NCBI GenBank assembly: GCA_002423895.1
Contig: DIOL01000026.1
Coordinates: 1-64,000, forward strand
DNA length: 64,000 bases
From: Bacteroidales bacterium UBA5515
Lineage (GTDB): Bacteria; Bacteroidota; Bacteroidia; Bacteroidales; P3
Direction of reading: 5' to 3'
Shown: piece after piece, positions 17,757 through 26,571 of the stretch
Numbering within the stretch: the stretch's first letter is position 1
Layout: the number at the start of each line of letters is the position of its first letter
The notes under the pieces: generated by a model
Database searches by the model: none
What the model saw: only the letters and a program-made list of their open reading frames with translations
What the model was told of the DNA's origin: nothing
Translations under genes and position numbers: made by a program

Positions 17757-20387
17757 ATGAGAGTACGTAATATATTTCTAATAGTTTTATTTTCTTTTTC
17801 CATAAATTGTGTTTTTGCTCAAGAGAAAGAAATCAATTACAGTTCCGATATTGAAGGAACATTAAAAGATAATGGAAGAATGATTGTTGTCTTTTCTTCT
17901 GCAAACACTGAAAACATAGCTTTTTCTTCCACAATAAGTTCAAGAGGTTCAAAACAGAAATATTCTTTAACCCTTCAATATAGCTTGGATAACAAGAAAT
18001 GGAATGATGTTAAAGACAAAAGAGGAAGAAGAATAGAGTTTGTTACAAACAGAAAAGCAAGAACTCAAAGCTATAAAGTGGAGCTTCCTTCAGAATGTGA
18101 GGATAAAGACACTGTTTGGGTATCATGGAAATCACAAAGACATAAGGGCAAGGGAAGATACCCTGAATTAAATATTAGAAAGATAAGTATTACAGCAGAG
18201 TTTGATAAGTTTCTTGGCAAGAAGCCAGTGCTAAGTGTTAGTCTTAGAACAAAAGATAATACAAACAAGAAGGTTGATAGCTTAATTTATAATCACACAC
18301 CGCTTCCTTACACCTATCCACAAACAAAAAGAATTGTTGTTCGTGGTAATTACATCAGAGATGGTATTAAGTTGAGTGTGACAGGAAGAGATGCAAAGTA
18401 TTTCAAAATAAATAATGATGATATAAAAATTGACTCAGCTGGTTTTGAAATCATTTCCGTAAGCTATTTCCCTTTCAGTGAAGGCAGTCATACTGCAACC
18501 TTAAACATAAGCACAAAGAAATTAGATAATCCAGTAACTCTTAAACTCTTTGGCTCTTCAGCAAAGGTGACAGAAGTCAACTACAATTACATTGATGATA
18601 AGCCACTTCTTATTATTGATAAAACAACCTATCGCATTCCTGTTTTCTCAGAAATGGATTATCAATTCAAGCTCTCATACGATAAGAATAAAATAGGCGA
18701 TAATAACATTAGTGTAACTTATAAATGGTATAGAGACAATCAACTCCTTTTTGAAATGAAAGATAAGTTGAAAAACGAAACTGATGCAACAAACACAAAA
18801 GACGATATTCTTTATTGTGTGCCACTAACCTCACCTCAATACTCCAACAAACTTCAAATTGAATTCTCCACAGAATCAAATTTAAAAATTAATGAACTGT
18901 ATTTTGGTACTCCATCCCTCAAACGTACTGTTGCTTCAGGACGTTGGTCTGATGAAAACATTTGGAGTCCAAAGGAAGTGCCAGTTATGGAAGACTTTGT
19001 TTACATATCTCCAAAGCATAAGATACAGGTTGATGACGATGCAGTTTGTTCAATGCTGGTTATGGGTGACAGCTCAAATATCAGTATTGATGCCAACAAG
19101 ATGTTCTATATATCAGGAGATATTGTTTATGGAAAAGGCTCTTGGTTTATTGTTCATCAAGACATTCTGCCAAAGAAATGGAACTATATATCTTCCCCAA
19201 TAAATAATGCTAAGGCTATGATTTTTTCAATGCGAAAGGATGATAACGAAACCTGGCTGATGAAATACAACACAGGAAAGAAGAGCAAGCTAAATGACTA
19301 TTGGAGCGAGTATATTGTTGACCCTAACTTTTGGTTAGTACCAGGACAGGGTTATGCATTGTTTTCAAACAAGCCATTAGATGTAATTTATGAAGGAATT
19401 TTAAGTGACAGCAGGGTAAACTACACATTGGAATATTCAGAAAATGATAAATGGAACCTTGTAGGTAATCCTTTCACTGCACCATTAAGCTCAAAGAAGA
19501 TATTTGAAGATGTTGACCAGAAAATTCAAGGCAATGCACTCTTTTTCTTAGATAGTGAGAATGGAGTTTACAATCCAATCATAATTGACGGAAAAGAAGA
19601 AGTTGTACTTCCTTCAATGCAAGGTTTCTTTGTTGAGAGCTTGAGAGAAAACACCGAAATCAACTTCCAGAGAAATCATCAATACATACCTAAATCAGCA
19701 TCCTATCACTGGTCAAATCACAACTATCTAACCCTAACCATAAGCAAAGGTAACAAAAGCCAGTATATCTTGATGGGAATGGATGATAATGCAAAGTATG
19801 GCTTTGACAACTACGATGCACATAAACTGTTTGGCTCATCTGAAGAAATGCCAGAGCTTTACTTCAAGGTTGAAGGCGAAGAATTGGCAGTTAATGTATT
19901 TCCTACCTATCCAGCAATTTTTGATTTAGGATACTATTTACCTAAGGAAGCCGATTTAAGCCTTACAATAGGCAATTTATCCATACTTCCACAAGGCATT
20001 CTTTTGCTTTTGGAAGACAGAAAGATAAACAAGTTCTACAATCTGTGTACCGAATCTCAAGTTGATTTTGGAGCATTAAAAGGCACAACAGAAGACCGAT
20101 TCAGATTACATATCATGAAGTCATTGGAAGCAAAAACAAAAGATGTTAAACTCAATGATGTTTATGTTTGGGCAGATAAATCTAAAATGATGATTTGTGA
20201 CACTAAAGAAAATATCTATAGCGTTAAGAAAATAAGAGTTTGGGATAAGAGAAGAAATAATCTTGTTGAGCAACAATGTGAAAAAGGAGTAACAGTGCTC
20301 AATTACAAGTTCCCAAAAGAAAGTTATTTAGTAGATATAATGATTGATGATGTTTGGATTGAGAATATTCCAGTTGAGGTTAAGTAG
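17757..20387 (+). CDS. Large secreted envelope protein, function unknown
   Basis: 876 residues with a clear signal peptide (MRVRNIFLIVLFSFSINCVFAQ). Beta-rich throughout. About residues 20-150 look like an Ig-type domain; around 385-440 there is ASGRWSDENIWSPKEVPVMED, a motif of Bacteroidota surface proteins (G.W.....W....VP..D). The C-terminal 75 residues (KIRVWDKRRNNLVEQQCEKG, ending IPVEVK) look like a divergent T9SS sorting tail, but the usual NP.....N block is missing, so T9SS export is only a suggestion. It overlaps the following gene, pointing to coupled expression. Confidence 0.7.
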   Translation: MRVRNIFLIVLFSFSINCVFAQEKEINYSSDIEGTLKDNGRMIVVFSSANTENIAFSSTISSRGSKQKYSLTLQYSLDNKKWNDVKDKRGRRIEFVTNRKARTQSYKVELPSECEDKDTVWVSWKSQRHKGKGRYPELNIRKISITAEFDKFLGKKPVLSVSLRTKDNTNKKVDSLIYNHTPLPYTYPQTKRIVVRGNYIRDGIKLSVTGRDAKYFKINNDDIKIDSAGFEIISVSYFPFSEGSHTATLNISTKKLDNPVTLKLFGSSAKVTEVNYNYIDDKPLLIIDKTTYRIPVFSEMDYQFKLSYDKNKIGDNNISVTYKWYRDNQLLFEMKDKLKNETDATNTKDDILYCVPLTSPQYSNKLQIEFSTESNLKINELYFGTPSLKRTVASGRWSDENIWSPKEVPVMEDFVYISPKHKIQVDDDAVCSMLVMGDSSNISIDANKMFYISGDIVYGKGSWFIVHQDILPKKWNYISSPINNAKAMIFSMRKDDNETWLMKYNTGKKSKLNDYWSEYIVDPNFWLVPGQGYALFSNKPLDVIYEGILSDSRVNYTLEYSENDKWNLVGNPFTAPLSSKKIFEDVDQKIQGNALFFLDSENGVYNPIIIDGKEEVVLPSMQGFFVESLRENTEINFQRNHQYIPKSASYHWSNHNYLTLTISKGNKSQYILMGMDDNAKYGFDNYDAHKLFGSSEEMPELYFKVEGEELAVNVFPTYPAIFDLGYYLPKEADLSLTIGNLSILPQGILLLLEDRKINKFYNLCTESQVDFGALKGTTEDRFRLHIMKSLEAKTKDVKLNDVYVWADKSKMMICDTKENIYSVKKIRVWDKRRNNLVEQQCEKGVTVLNYKFPKESYLVDIMIDDVWIENIPVEVK

Positions 20388-22281
20388 TTTATTATTAGTT
20401 TTTCTTCTATTTTCTTTGCACTGCTTTTCTCAAGGCGACATTTCTCTTGAGCTGCGCAAAGCCTATGAGACAAAAAGTATAGATTCTCTGAATAAGTTTA
20501 TAGAAACCTATCCCTCAGACACCCTTTATGTTAAAGAAGCAATAAGAATAAGAAATCAAATTGCTTTTGAAAAAGTAAAGCAGGAAAACACCATTGAAGC
20601 TTATCAAAACTATGTTGAGCAATATCCCGATGCCATTCAAACCTATCAAGCTCAGCAATGGTTAGACATACATTCAACAAGAATCTCACAAGCAAAAGAA
20701 GAAACAGCCTACGAAACAGCCAAACAGGAAAACACCCTTCAATCCTACACACAATTCATAGAACAATACCCCAACTCCAAATACTATAAATACGCAAAAG
20801 ATAAAATTCACCAGTTTCAATACAATCAAAACATATCAACCTACTCCGTAGAAGAAATAATACAATTTCTCAATCTATACCCCAAACACCCCAAACGTCC
20901 TTTTCTCTACGATACACTCCAAACACAAACCCTTCGCTACCTGTCCATTCAAGGAGCTGAGTACCTGAACAAAAACCAACTCTACAACATAGACATTAAC
21001 ACCTTCCTTCTTGACTTTGCCCTTAAACAATCCATTAGTGCAAAAGTGGAAGACTTCAACAACCTGTATCATAAATTTCCCTCACTCAAAACAAATCAAA
21101 CTCTCACTCAAAAATATAAAGAAGCAAAACATATTGAAGTCCTTTTAAGCCTGAAAGCTATTGACAATAAAACCTACAATAAAAACATAGAATACTTCAC
21201 AACCATAAAAAGCGATTTAAGCTTTCAACTCTTAAATAAATACTTAGAACCCTCAATCAAAACAAAAAAGATAGCCATTATCAACAAAGCCCTTTTGCCC
21301 TTTGAAGAAGACTTTAGAGCCTTGCAATTTAAAGAAATGCTATTTAAACAGGAACCCCCAGCACCCCAAAACAGCAAAACAACCATCAGCTCCGACTCCA
21401 CACTCCAACTAACAGTAGACACCAAAACAAACTCCTATGGCAAAACAGACATTTACATATCCACAAAAGAAAATGGACAGTGGAGCCAGGAAAAGATATT
21501 GCCTCAACCAATCAACACACCCTACAGAGAAGAAAGCCCCATAATCAACAAAGATAAAGACGTACTCTATTTCTACTCCAACAGGCCAATGCAAAACAAC
21601 AGCCTTGACCTCTACATAACCTTCAGAGGCGACACAACCAGCTGGAACGACTGGACAGAACCCCTCAAAACAACAGAAATAGACCTTAAGAACATAAATA
21701 AAAAATACCACAGAGGCTATCTGAAAGACGAGCAAGACAACCCAGTAGAAGCCCTCATATACATTGAAGACAGTCAAACAGGCGAAAGACTCTTCACAAC
21801 TAAATCAAGCATAAGTGGACAATTTGCCTATCCTAAACAAACAAAGAAAGCCAATCTAATAAGCGTAATAAAAGGCTATGTGCCCAAATACAACTCAGAC
21901 ACCAACAACATAACAATCAAACAAGACAAAATAGAGGACATATACCATAAAAACAGACTCGTAGTAATAGAAACCCTGTTCCCACAAGACTCACCCGACA
22001 AACTAAACACCGTAGCCGAAAACTACCTCAAATACCTTGCTCAAAGCTTTCAAGGCTCCAAATACATAATGACCATATCAGTCCACTGCCAGAAAGGCTA
22101 CAAAACAATGAATGAAGACGACCTTTCATGGCATCAAGCCACACTAATCAAGAACAAATTAATCGCCTTAGGCATCAACCACCAAAACATAGTAACAGCA
22201 GGCTATGGCAATAAAAACAAACTCTTAGGCTGGGAAGACAAAAACCGCATAGAAATAGGGTTTATGCTAATAGGGAAGTAA
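20347..22281 (+). CDS. TPR-like / carboxypeptidase-regulatory / OmpA-like envelope protein
   Basis: About 644 residues. Signal peptide within LSSLLLVFLLFSLHCFSQ; starts at 20347 or 20350 are equivalent, and both overlap the previous gene by about 40 bases. Repeats of the form ENTIEAYQNYVEQYPDA and ENTLQSYTQFIEQYPNSK (about 60-140) look TPR-like. A PD40-like stretch (VLYFYSNRPMQNNSLDLY, near 395-415), a carboxypeptidase-regulatory-like domain (RGYLKDEQDNPVEALIYIED) and a degenerate OmpA-like C-terminus (MTISVHCQKGY...ENR-type KNRIEIGF) follow. The same order occurs in the T9SS protein PorE and in the 657-residue protein at 26572-28545. The coding strand becomes strongly rich in C and A from about 20700 to the end, unlike its neighbours. 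Confidence 0.7.
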   Translation: MMFGLRIFQLRLSSLLLVFLLFSLHCFSQGDISLELRKAYETKSIDSLNKFIETYPSDTLYVKEAIRIRNQIAFEKVKQENTIEAYQNYVEQYPDAIQTYQAQQWLDIHSTRISQAKEETAYETAKQENTLQSYTQFIEQYPNSKYYKYAKDKIHQFQYNQNISTYSVEEIIQFLNLYPKHPKRPFLYDTLQTQTLRYLSIQGAEYLNKNQLYNIDINTFLLDFALKQSISAKVEDFNNLYHKFPSLKTNQTLTQKYKEAKHIEVLLSLKAIDNKTYNKNIEYFTTIKSDLSFQLLNKYLEPSIKTKKIAIINKALLPFEEDFRALQFKEMLFKQEPPAPQNSKTTISSDSTLQLTVDTKTNSYGKTDIYISTKENGQWSQEKILPQPINTPYREESPIINKDKDVLYFYSNRPMQNNSLDLYITFRGDTTSWNDWTEPLKTTEIDLKNINKKYHRGYLKDEQDNPVEALIYIEDSQTGERLFTTKSSISGQFAYPKQTKKANLISVIKGYVPKYNSDTNNITIKQDKIEDIYHKNRLVVIETLFPQDSPDKLNTVAENYLKYLAQSFQGSKYIMTISVHCQKGYKTMNEDDLSWHQATLIKNKLIALGINHQNIVTAGYGNKNKLLGWEDKNRIEIGFMLIGK

Positions 22282-22530
22282 TGGTTAATTATTAATGGTT
22301 AATGGTTATTGATTAATTTATACTTTTCACTTTTATCTTTTAGTTTTTCAATAATATTCACCCACAATCCCCTAAAGGGGAAGAAGTTTTTCACTCTTCA
22401 CTTTTCGCTTTTAACTTTAGATGATTAAGGAGTCTAAAGACTTTAATGTCCTTATGGTCGTTAAAATCCTTATTGTACATTGAGTCCACTGAAAAAACAA
22501 CTAAACACCTAAGATATTAAACAAAAAACA
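22282..22530. other. Gene-free, repeat-bearing stretch
   Basis: Holds low-complexity TTAATGGTTAAT-type sequence, CTTTTCACTTTT runs and the palindrome CCCCTAAAGGGG at 22369-22380. The same palindrome in similar surroundings recurs at 26345-26356 (one base different) and 44479-44490. No gene is seen. Confidence 0.6.
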
Positions 22531-22805
22531 TTGCTAATCAAGAAAAATTTAGTATATTTGCAAATACAAAACCCTAAGACTAAGTTCTTAGAGATTTAAT
22601 TCAAAATTTCCCAATAGATTTTAGTAAAAAAAAGATGCACATCTTTTACCACGAAAGATGTGCATCTTTTGGTATGAACGATGTGCATCTTTCGTATATT
22701 AACTCCTCGTTTTAAAAGTTTATAATAAGGTTTTCTGAAAATATATCCTTGTTTCGTAAAAATATATCCTTGTTTTATTTTGCTGAAACAGGGTTTTATT
22801 TTTTG
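22531..22805 (+). repeat. Dispersed promoter-plus-array repeat, copy C
   Basis: Closely similar to 44651-44925 over about 270 bp in the same orientation. It opens with a promoter-like element (TTG at 22531-22533, TATATTTG at 22553-22560, spacer 19). A leader of about 65 bases comes next, then three palindromes of AAAGATG..CATCTTT type, whose CATCTTT halves begin at 22640, 22663 and 22686 (23 bp apart). Five 21-bp units with GTTT(T) cores at 22709, 22730, 22751, 22772 and 22793 finish it. Reading across it on the minus strand gives a spurious 70-residue frame with period-7 peptides. Confidence 0.85.
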
Positions 22806-22853
22806 CAAAGAACACTAAGGACTTTAGGGAGTTTAATGTCCTTAATTTCTTCC

Positions 22854-22905
22854 GTAGTGCGGTATTTGTAATGCCGCACTATATTACCATAAGGATTTAA
22901 TCCGT
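22854..22905. repeat. GTGCGG hairpin repeat, upstream copy
   Basis: Hairpin AGTGCGGTAT/ATGCCGCACT (22856-22865 with 22871-22880, one mismatch) followed by ATATTACCATAAGGATTTA. A closely matching copy in direct orientation lies at 23855-23905, so the pair brackets the small secreted-protein gene. Confidence 0.75.
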
Positions 22906-23009
22906 AACTTCATCTACAACAATAATATATAGAATACATATCCTAATAATAAATAAGTGCGACATAACATATACCGCACAACGGAAACTTTCTAAACCTT
23001 ATTTCAATG

Positions 23010-23120
23010 TAGAAACAATGGCATTGTTTTGAGATCAAATCCTTGTTTAAATAGTTTGAACCTTTGTTTTGTTAGATTATACCTTATTTTTATTTATAAA
23101 AGTCTTTGTTTTAGTATTGA
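23010..23120. repeat. Phased repeat array E
   Basis: One palindrome with arms AAACAATG/CATTGTTT (23013-23029), identical to that in array A at 3981-3997. After it come CTTGTTT-type cores at 23045, 23066, about 23087 (TATTTT) and 23108, again 21 bp apart. Confidence 0.7.
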
Positions 23121-23169
23121 AATAACTTATATTTAGCCATAAAATATTTCTATTTTAAATAAAAGGTTA

Positions 23170-23177
23170 TACATTTG
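23170..23177 (+). promoter_or_regulatory. Predicted -7 element
   Basis: TACATTTG, 30 bases before the ATG of the small secreted protein. Confidence 0.5.
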
Positions 23178-23207
23178 CATAGTTATAATAAAATAAAATC
23201 TAAGATT

Positions 23208-23852
23208 ATGAAAAGAATAATCCTTGTTATATTTGTATGCTTTGTAGTTAATTTAAATGCTCAAACGGATGGCGAATTATTAGATAAGAAAATAGGGGAG
23301 GCTGGTATTGAGGCTTTTCAAGGTCTTAAAGATAGGGGTATTATTTCTGAAATTAATTTTTTAACTTTACCTCACTATATTTTGGAACTGACTAATCAAG
23401 GTGTTGATATAAACAACTTAACCTATGGACAGATATTGGATAGTTTGAATGTTTTAAGTGAGAAAATGGATGCAGAGGTATCAAAGTTTATTAATTTTGG
23501 GAATGATTCCATTTTTATTAGAACTCCTATTGGAGAAAAGTTTTTTATTGGATTGGGAGAGATGAGTTTGGAGAAATTGGTTGAAAGAGAGTCAAATAAT
23601 TTGCCAAAAAAATATAAGAAAGAAGTATTAAATAAAAAATTTGATAATGAGCTTGACTTCAGTGCTACAATGAATGAAATTGGAATGGATGATATTACTT
23701 TTACCATATTTGGAACTGCTTTATTAATATTACCAGAACAGAATAAGGATTTATCCAAGTTTAAGGTAGGGGATGTTTTAGAAATAACAAATAGAATAAA
23801 AAAATCTAAGGAGTTTAAGCCAATTATTGAATTATTAGAAAAGAATTTTTAG
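23208..23852 (+). CDS. Small secreted protein, unknown function
   Basis: 214 residues from the ATG at 23208, chosen because it places a signal peptide (MKRIILVIFVCFVVNLNAQ) at the front; an in-frame TTG at 23175 overlaps the promoter element. The mature part is charged and mostly helical, with no recognised motif. It is flanked by direct copies of the GTGCGG hairpin repeat (22854-22905 and 23855-23905), giving it the look of a movable cassette. Confidence 0.7.
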   Translation: MKRIILVIFVCFVVNLNAQTDGELLDKKIGEAGIEAFQGLKDRGIISEINFLTLPHYILELTNQGVDINNLTYGQILDSLNVLSEKMDAEVSKFINFGNDSIFIRTPIGEKFFIGLGEMSLEKLVERESNNLPKKYKKEVLNKKFDNELDFSATMNEIGMDDITFTIFGTALLILPEQNKDLSKFKVGDVLEITNRIKKSKEFKPIIELLEKNF

Positions 23853-23854
23853 TT

Positions 23855-23905
23855 CTCCGTCGTGCGATATTTGTAATGCCGCACTATATTACTATAAGGA
23901 TTTAA
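23855..23905. repeat. GTGCGG hairpin repeat, downstream copy
   Basis: Begins 3 bases after the stop of the small secreted protein; GTGCGATAT...ATGCCGCAC hairpin followed by ATATTACTATAAGGATTTA. It could act as a weak terminator, but no T run follows. Confidence 0.7.
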
Positions 23906-24004
23906 AATTAGATGCTTCTTTTAAAAATAAAGTATTCTTGCTAAGGTAAGCGACAAAGTCGATAATTCAATTCTTGCACAACTACATATTAAACGTTTTT
24001 AATT

Positions 24005-24943
24005 ATGCCTAAGTCAAATAAAAGCAACCAGTCGCATATTGCGACCAGTTCAGAGAAAGAAGGAATCAATTCTCAAATTATTAATACAAATGATATTGAG
24101 AACAAGATATTTAATATTCGCAATCTTCAAGTTATGATTGATAGCGATTTGGCTGAATTATATGAAGTTGAGACAAAAAGATTGAATGAACAGGTTTTAC
24201 GAAACATTGAACGTTTCCCTGAATCATTTCGTTTCAAGCTTTCAGAAAAAGAGTGGAATAATTTGAGGTCGCAAATTGCGACCTCAAACACCGACAGAGG
24301 AGGGAGAAGGTATATTCCTTATGTTTTTACTGAGCAAGGTGTGGCAATGCTTTCATCAGTTTTAAAAAGTAAAACTGCAATAGAAGTGAGTATAAGAATT
24401 ATGAATGCTTTTGTTGAAATGCGTAAATTGTTACTTACTAATGCTCAAATTTTTCAACGTATAGATAATATAGAAAATAGACTAATAAGTTATGATGAAA
24501 AGTTTGATAAAGTATTCGATGCTCTTGGTAAAAACGACGCAGTAAGAACTCAAGGAATATTTTTCGATGGACAGATTTATGATGCATATAGTTTTATTAT
24601 TGATTTGATTAGAAAGGCTAAAAAGGAAATTATACTGATTGATGGTTATGTTGATAATGAAGTTTTGGATATGCTTTCAAAGAAACGAGCCAATGTGGGT
24701 GTAACATTATATACTTTGCCCAATGCAAATATAACTAAAACTGATATTAAAAGATTTAATGCTCAATATCCAACATTGATAGATAATAGAACAACAAAAG
24801 TACATGATAGATATTTGATAATAGACAATAATGAACTTTATACAATTGGAGCTTCATTAAAAGACTTAGGAAAGAAATGTTTTTCGTTTACAAAAATGGA
24901 AGAGAAAAGTTTGATTAAAGAATTATTAAGTAGATTAGTCTAA
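24005..24943 (+). CDS. ORF6N-domain protein with C-terminal phospholipase-D-like domain
   Basis: 312 residues. The ORF6N (KilA-N-like) DNA-binding domain covers about 35-135: NIRNLQVMIDSDLAELYEVE, RNIERFPESFRF and RYIPYVFTEQGVAMLSSVL. A short coiled segment (150-180) leads to a C-terminal region with VHDRYLIID and TIGASLKDLGKK (about 265-290), an HxRx4D variant of the HKD motif. Only one such motif is present, as in many phospholipase-D-like DNA-binding proteins that dimerise. ORF6N genes are common in phages and accessory regions. Two GTCGCA-type palindromes lie inside the gene (24031-24045 and 24262-24288). No promoter was recognised. Confidence 0.85.
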   Translation: MPKSNKSNQSHIATSSEKEGINSQIINTNDIENKIFNIRNLQVMIDSDLAELYEVETKRLNEQVLRNIERFPESFRFKLSEKEWNNLRSQIATSNTDRGGRRYIPYVFTEQGVAMLSSVLKSKTAIEVSIRIMNAFVEMRKLLLTNAQIFQRIDNIENRLISYDEKFDKVFDALGKNDAVRTQGIFFDGQIYDAYSFIIDLIRKAKKEIILIDGYVDNEVLDMLSKKRANVGVTLYTLPNANITKTDIKRFNAQYPTLIDNRTTKVHDRYLIIDNNELYTIGASLKDLGKKCFSFTKMEEKSLIKELLSRLV

Positions 24944-24973
24944 AGTAGTTTTATGCGATTAAAACAATATATG

Positions 24974-24981
24974 TATTTTTG
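24974..24981 (+). promoter_or_regulatory. Predicted -7 element of the comEC gene
   Basis: TATTTTTG, 21 bases before the ATG at 25003. Confidence 0.5.
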
Positions 24982-25002
24982 CTTTTAGAAATATAAATAG
25001 CA

Positions 25003-26292
25003 ATGAAAAAGCGTCCCATTTTATTTGTACTTATTCCTTTGTGTTTTTTAATTATTATATGGGAGAGTTTTTTGCCTTTAGTTTTTGTTCGTAATCATTA
25101 TTCCAAGCATTATGCCAATGGTAGTGGCTATCAAATTCTTATTAAATCGGATGGGGAGTTAAGGGATAAAACTATAAAGTACAAGGGGGAGATTATCAGG
25201 TGTGATAATGGCAATTTAAGACATATTACTGAAGGGGATGTTCTGGTTTATTTCTCTAAAAGTGATTCTGTTTATAATATTAAGTATGGTGATATTATTT
25301 CAACTAATGCTCCTTTAAAGCCTATTGAGAATTTCACTAAGAATTCGTCTTTTGACTATAAGAGGTATATGAAGAGAAAGAAGATTTACGATAATGTTTT
25401 TCTTCTTTATTATCCTTGGCAAAGGATTGACAGTAACAAGTGCAATTTTTTGATTACTAAGTCGAGGGAGTTAAATAAGTTGTGTCAAAACAAAATTCTT
25501 AATTCTAATCTTCCTCGTCAGGAATCAGCTTTGGCTATTGGAATGCTTTTAGGGGAAAAAGAATATATTGATGAAGATACTCAAGAAAATTTTCGAGAGG
25601 CTGGATTAACTCATATTCTTGTTGTTTCGGGAATGAATATTGCCATTATCCTTATTGTGTTGGAGTCGTTTCTAAAGCTTTTTTTCTTTGGAAGGGAAAG
25701 GCTTATTGTTGTCAGGAAGTTGATTCTGGTTGCGATGGCTTTTGCTCTTTGTTTTGTTGTGAGTCTTACACCTTCAGCTTTAAGGGTTGCAATTATGATG
25801 TTGGCTTTTCTTTTCTCAAAGCATTCTAACAGGGGTTCAGACAGTATTAATGTGTTTTTTGTTACTGTGCTTGTTTTTCTAATCTTCGATCCAATGGTGT
25901 TATTTGATTGGAGCTTTCAATTTTCTTTTTTGGCTGTTTTCGGAATTATCCTTTTTGCTCGTTGGAGGCATAGACTTTTCAATGAAAAAAGATTAAACTA
26001 TTTTTTAAGACAGGGAGTTAGTGCTGCTGGTATGACTCTTTCGGCTCAAGTGTTTTTGTTCCCTTTGCTTTTATGGCGTTTCAGGGTTATTTATCCTTAC
26101 ATGCTTTTGTTTAATATTATTATTGTGCCTTTTATATCCATTGTGCTTATTACAATAATTTTATTCCTTTTGCTTTCGGATATTGCTTTTGTGGGAACAA
26201 TTGTTGAAACACTAATGCACTGGGAGCTTTATTTGCTTATGAAATTGGTGGGTGTGACTGATAGTTTGCCTTATGCAGCTATTGAAATATAA
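25003..26292 (+). CDS. comEC: ComEC/Rec2 family competence protein, short form
   Basis: 429 residues. An N-terminal membrane helix and periplasmic OB-like region (about 45-115) precede a polytopic Competence domain with AGLTHILVVSGMNIAIILIV (about 203-222) and SLTPSALRVAIMMLAFLFS, both hallmark motifs. ComEC forms the inner-membrane channel that takes up single-stranded DNA during transformation. The C-terminal metallo-beta-lactamase domain of long ComEC is absent, as in many Bacteroidota members, and at 429 residues it is short even for those. The last codons show no frameshift. No other competence genes are in the window. Confidence 0.85.
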   Translation: MKKRPILFVLIPLCFLIIIWESFLPLVFVRNHYSKHYANGSGYQILIKSDGELRDKTIKYKGEIIRCDNGNLRHITEGDVLVYFSKSDSVYNIKYGDIISTNAPLKPIENFTKNSSFDYKRYMKRKKIYDNVFLLYYPWQRIDSNKCNFLITKSRELNKLCQNKILNSNLPRQESALAIGMLLGEKEYIDEDTQENFREAGLTHILVVSGMNIAIILIVLESFLKLFFFGRERLIVVRKLILVAMAFALCFVVSLTPSALRVAIMMLAFLFSKHSNRGSDSINVFFVTVLVFLIFDPMVLFDWSFQFSFLAVFGIILFARWRHRLFNEKRLNYFLRQGVSAAGMTLSAQVFLFPLLLWRFRVIYPYMLLFNIIIVPFISIVLITIILFLLLSDIAFVGTIVETLMHWELYLLMKLVGVTDSLPYAAIEI

Positions 26293-26332
26293 GATTAATA
26301 ATTATTCCCCTAACTTTTCACTTATCACTTAA

Positions 26333-26565
26333 TAACCCCTCATTCCCCTGAAGGGGAAGCGACATTTTGCAAAAAGCGTGAAGAAAATTGGAGTTTTGAA
26401 CGTTAAGAAAGTTTATATTTTTGAGCGAAGCGAGTTTATAAACTTTTAGTTCAGGGCTGCAATTTTTAGCTTTTTGTGAAGAGTCTTGATTTTTGCAACT
26501 TTGTATCAAGACAAAGTTGATAAGAAAAGAAGATTTTGTTACTTTTTTATCAAGAAAAAAGTAAG
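26333..26565. repeat. Intergenic repeat element with paired hairpins
   Basis: Starts with TAACCCCTCATTCCCCT and the CCCCTGAAGGGG palindrome, shared with 44467-44490. Further on there are two perfect hairpins sharing an ATCAAG loop: 26496-26504 with 26511-26519 (9 bp) and 26539-26548 with 26555-26564 (10 bp). It lies between the convergent comEC and PorE-like genes. Confidence 0.6.
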
Positions 26566-26571
26566 GTAAAA

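Noticed and set aside
21409..21777. Minus-strand frame of 122 residues rich in Val and Phe
   Set aside because: Shadow of the C-rich codons of the 20347-22281 gene; its hydrophobic look comes from reading AC-rich codons backwards.
22596..22808. A 70-residue minus-strand frame with KQGYIF repeats
   Set aside because: It is the reverse reading of the 21-bp repeat array (21 bp = 7 codons), which gives periodic peptides by itself; no start signal and no counterpart in the other arrays.
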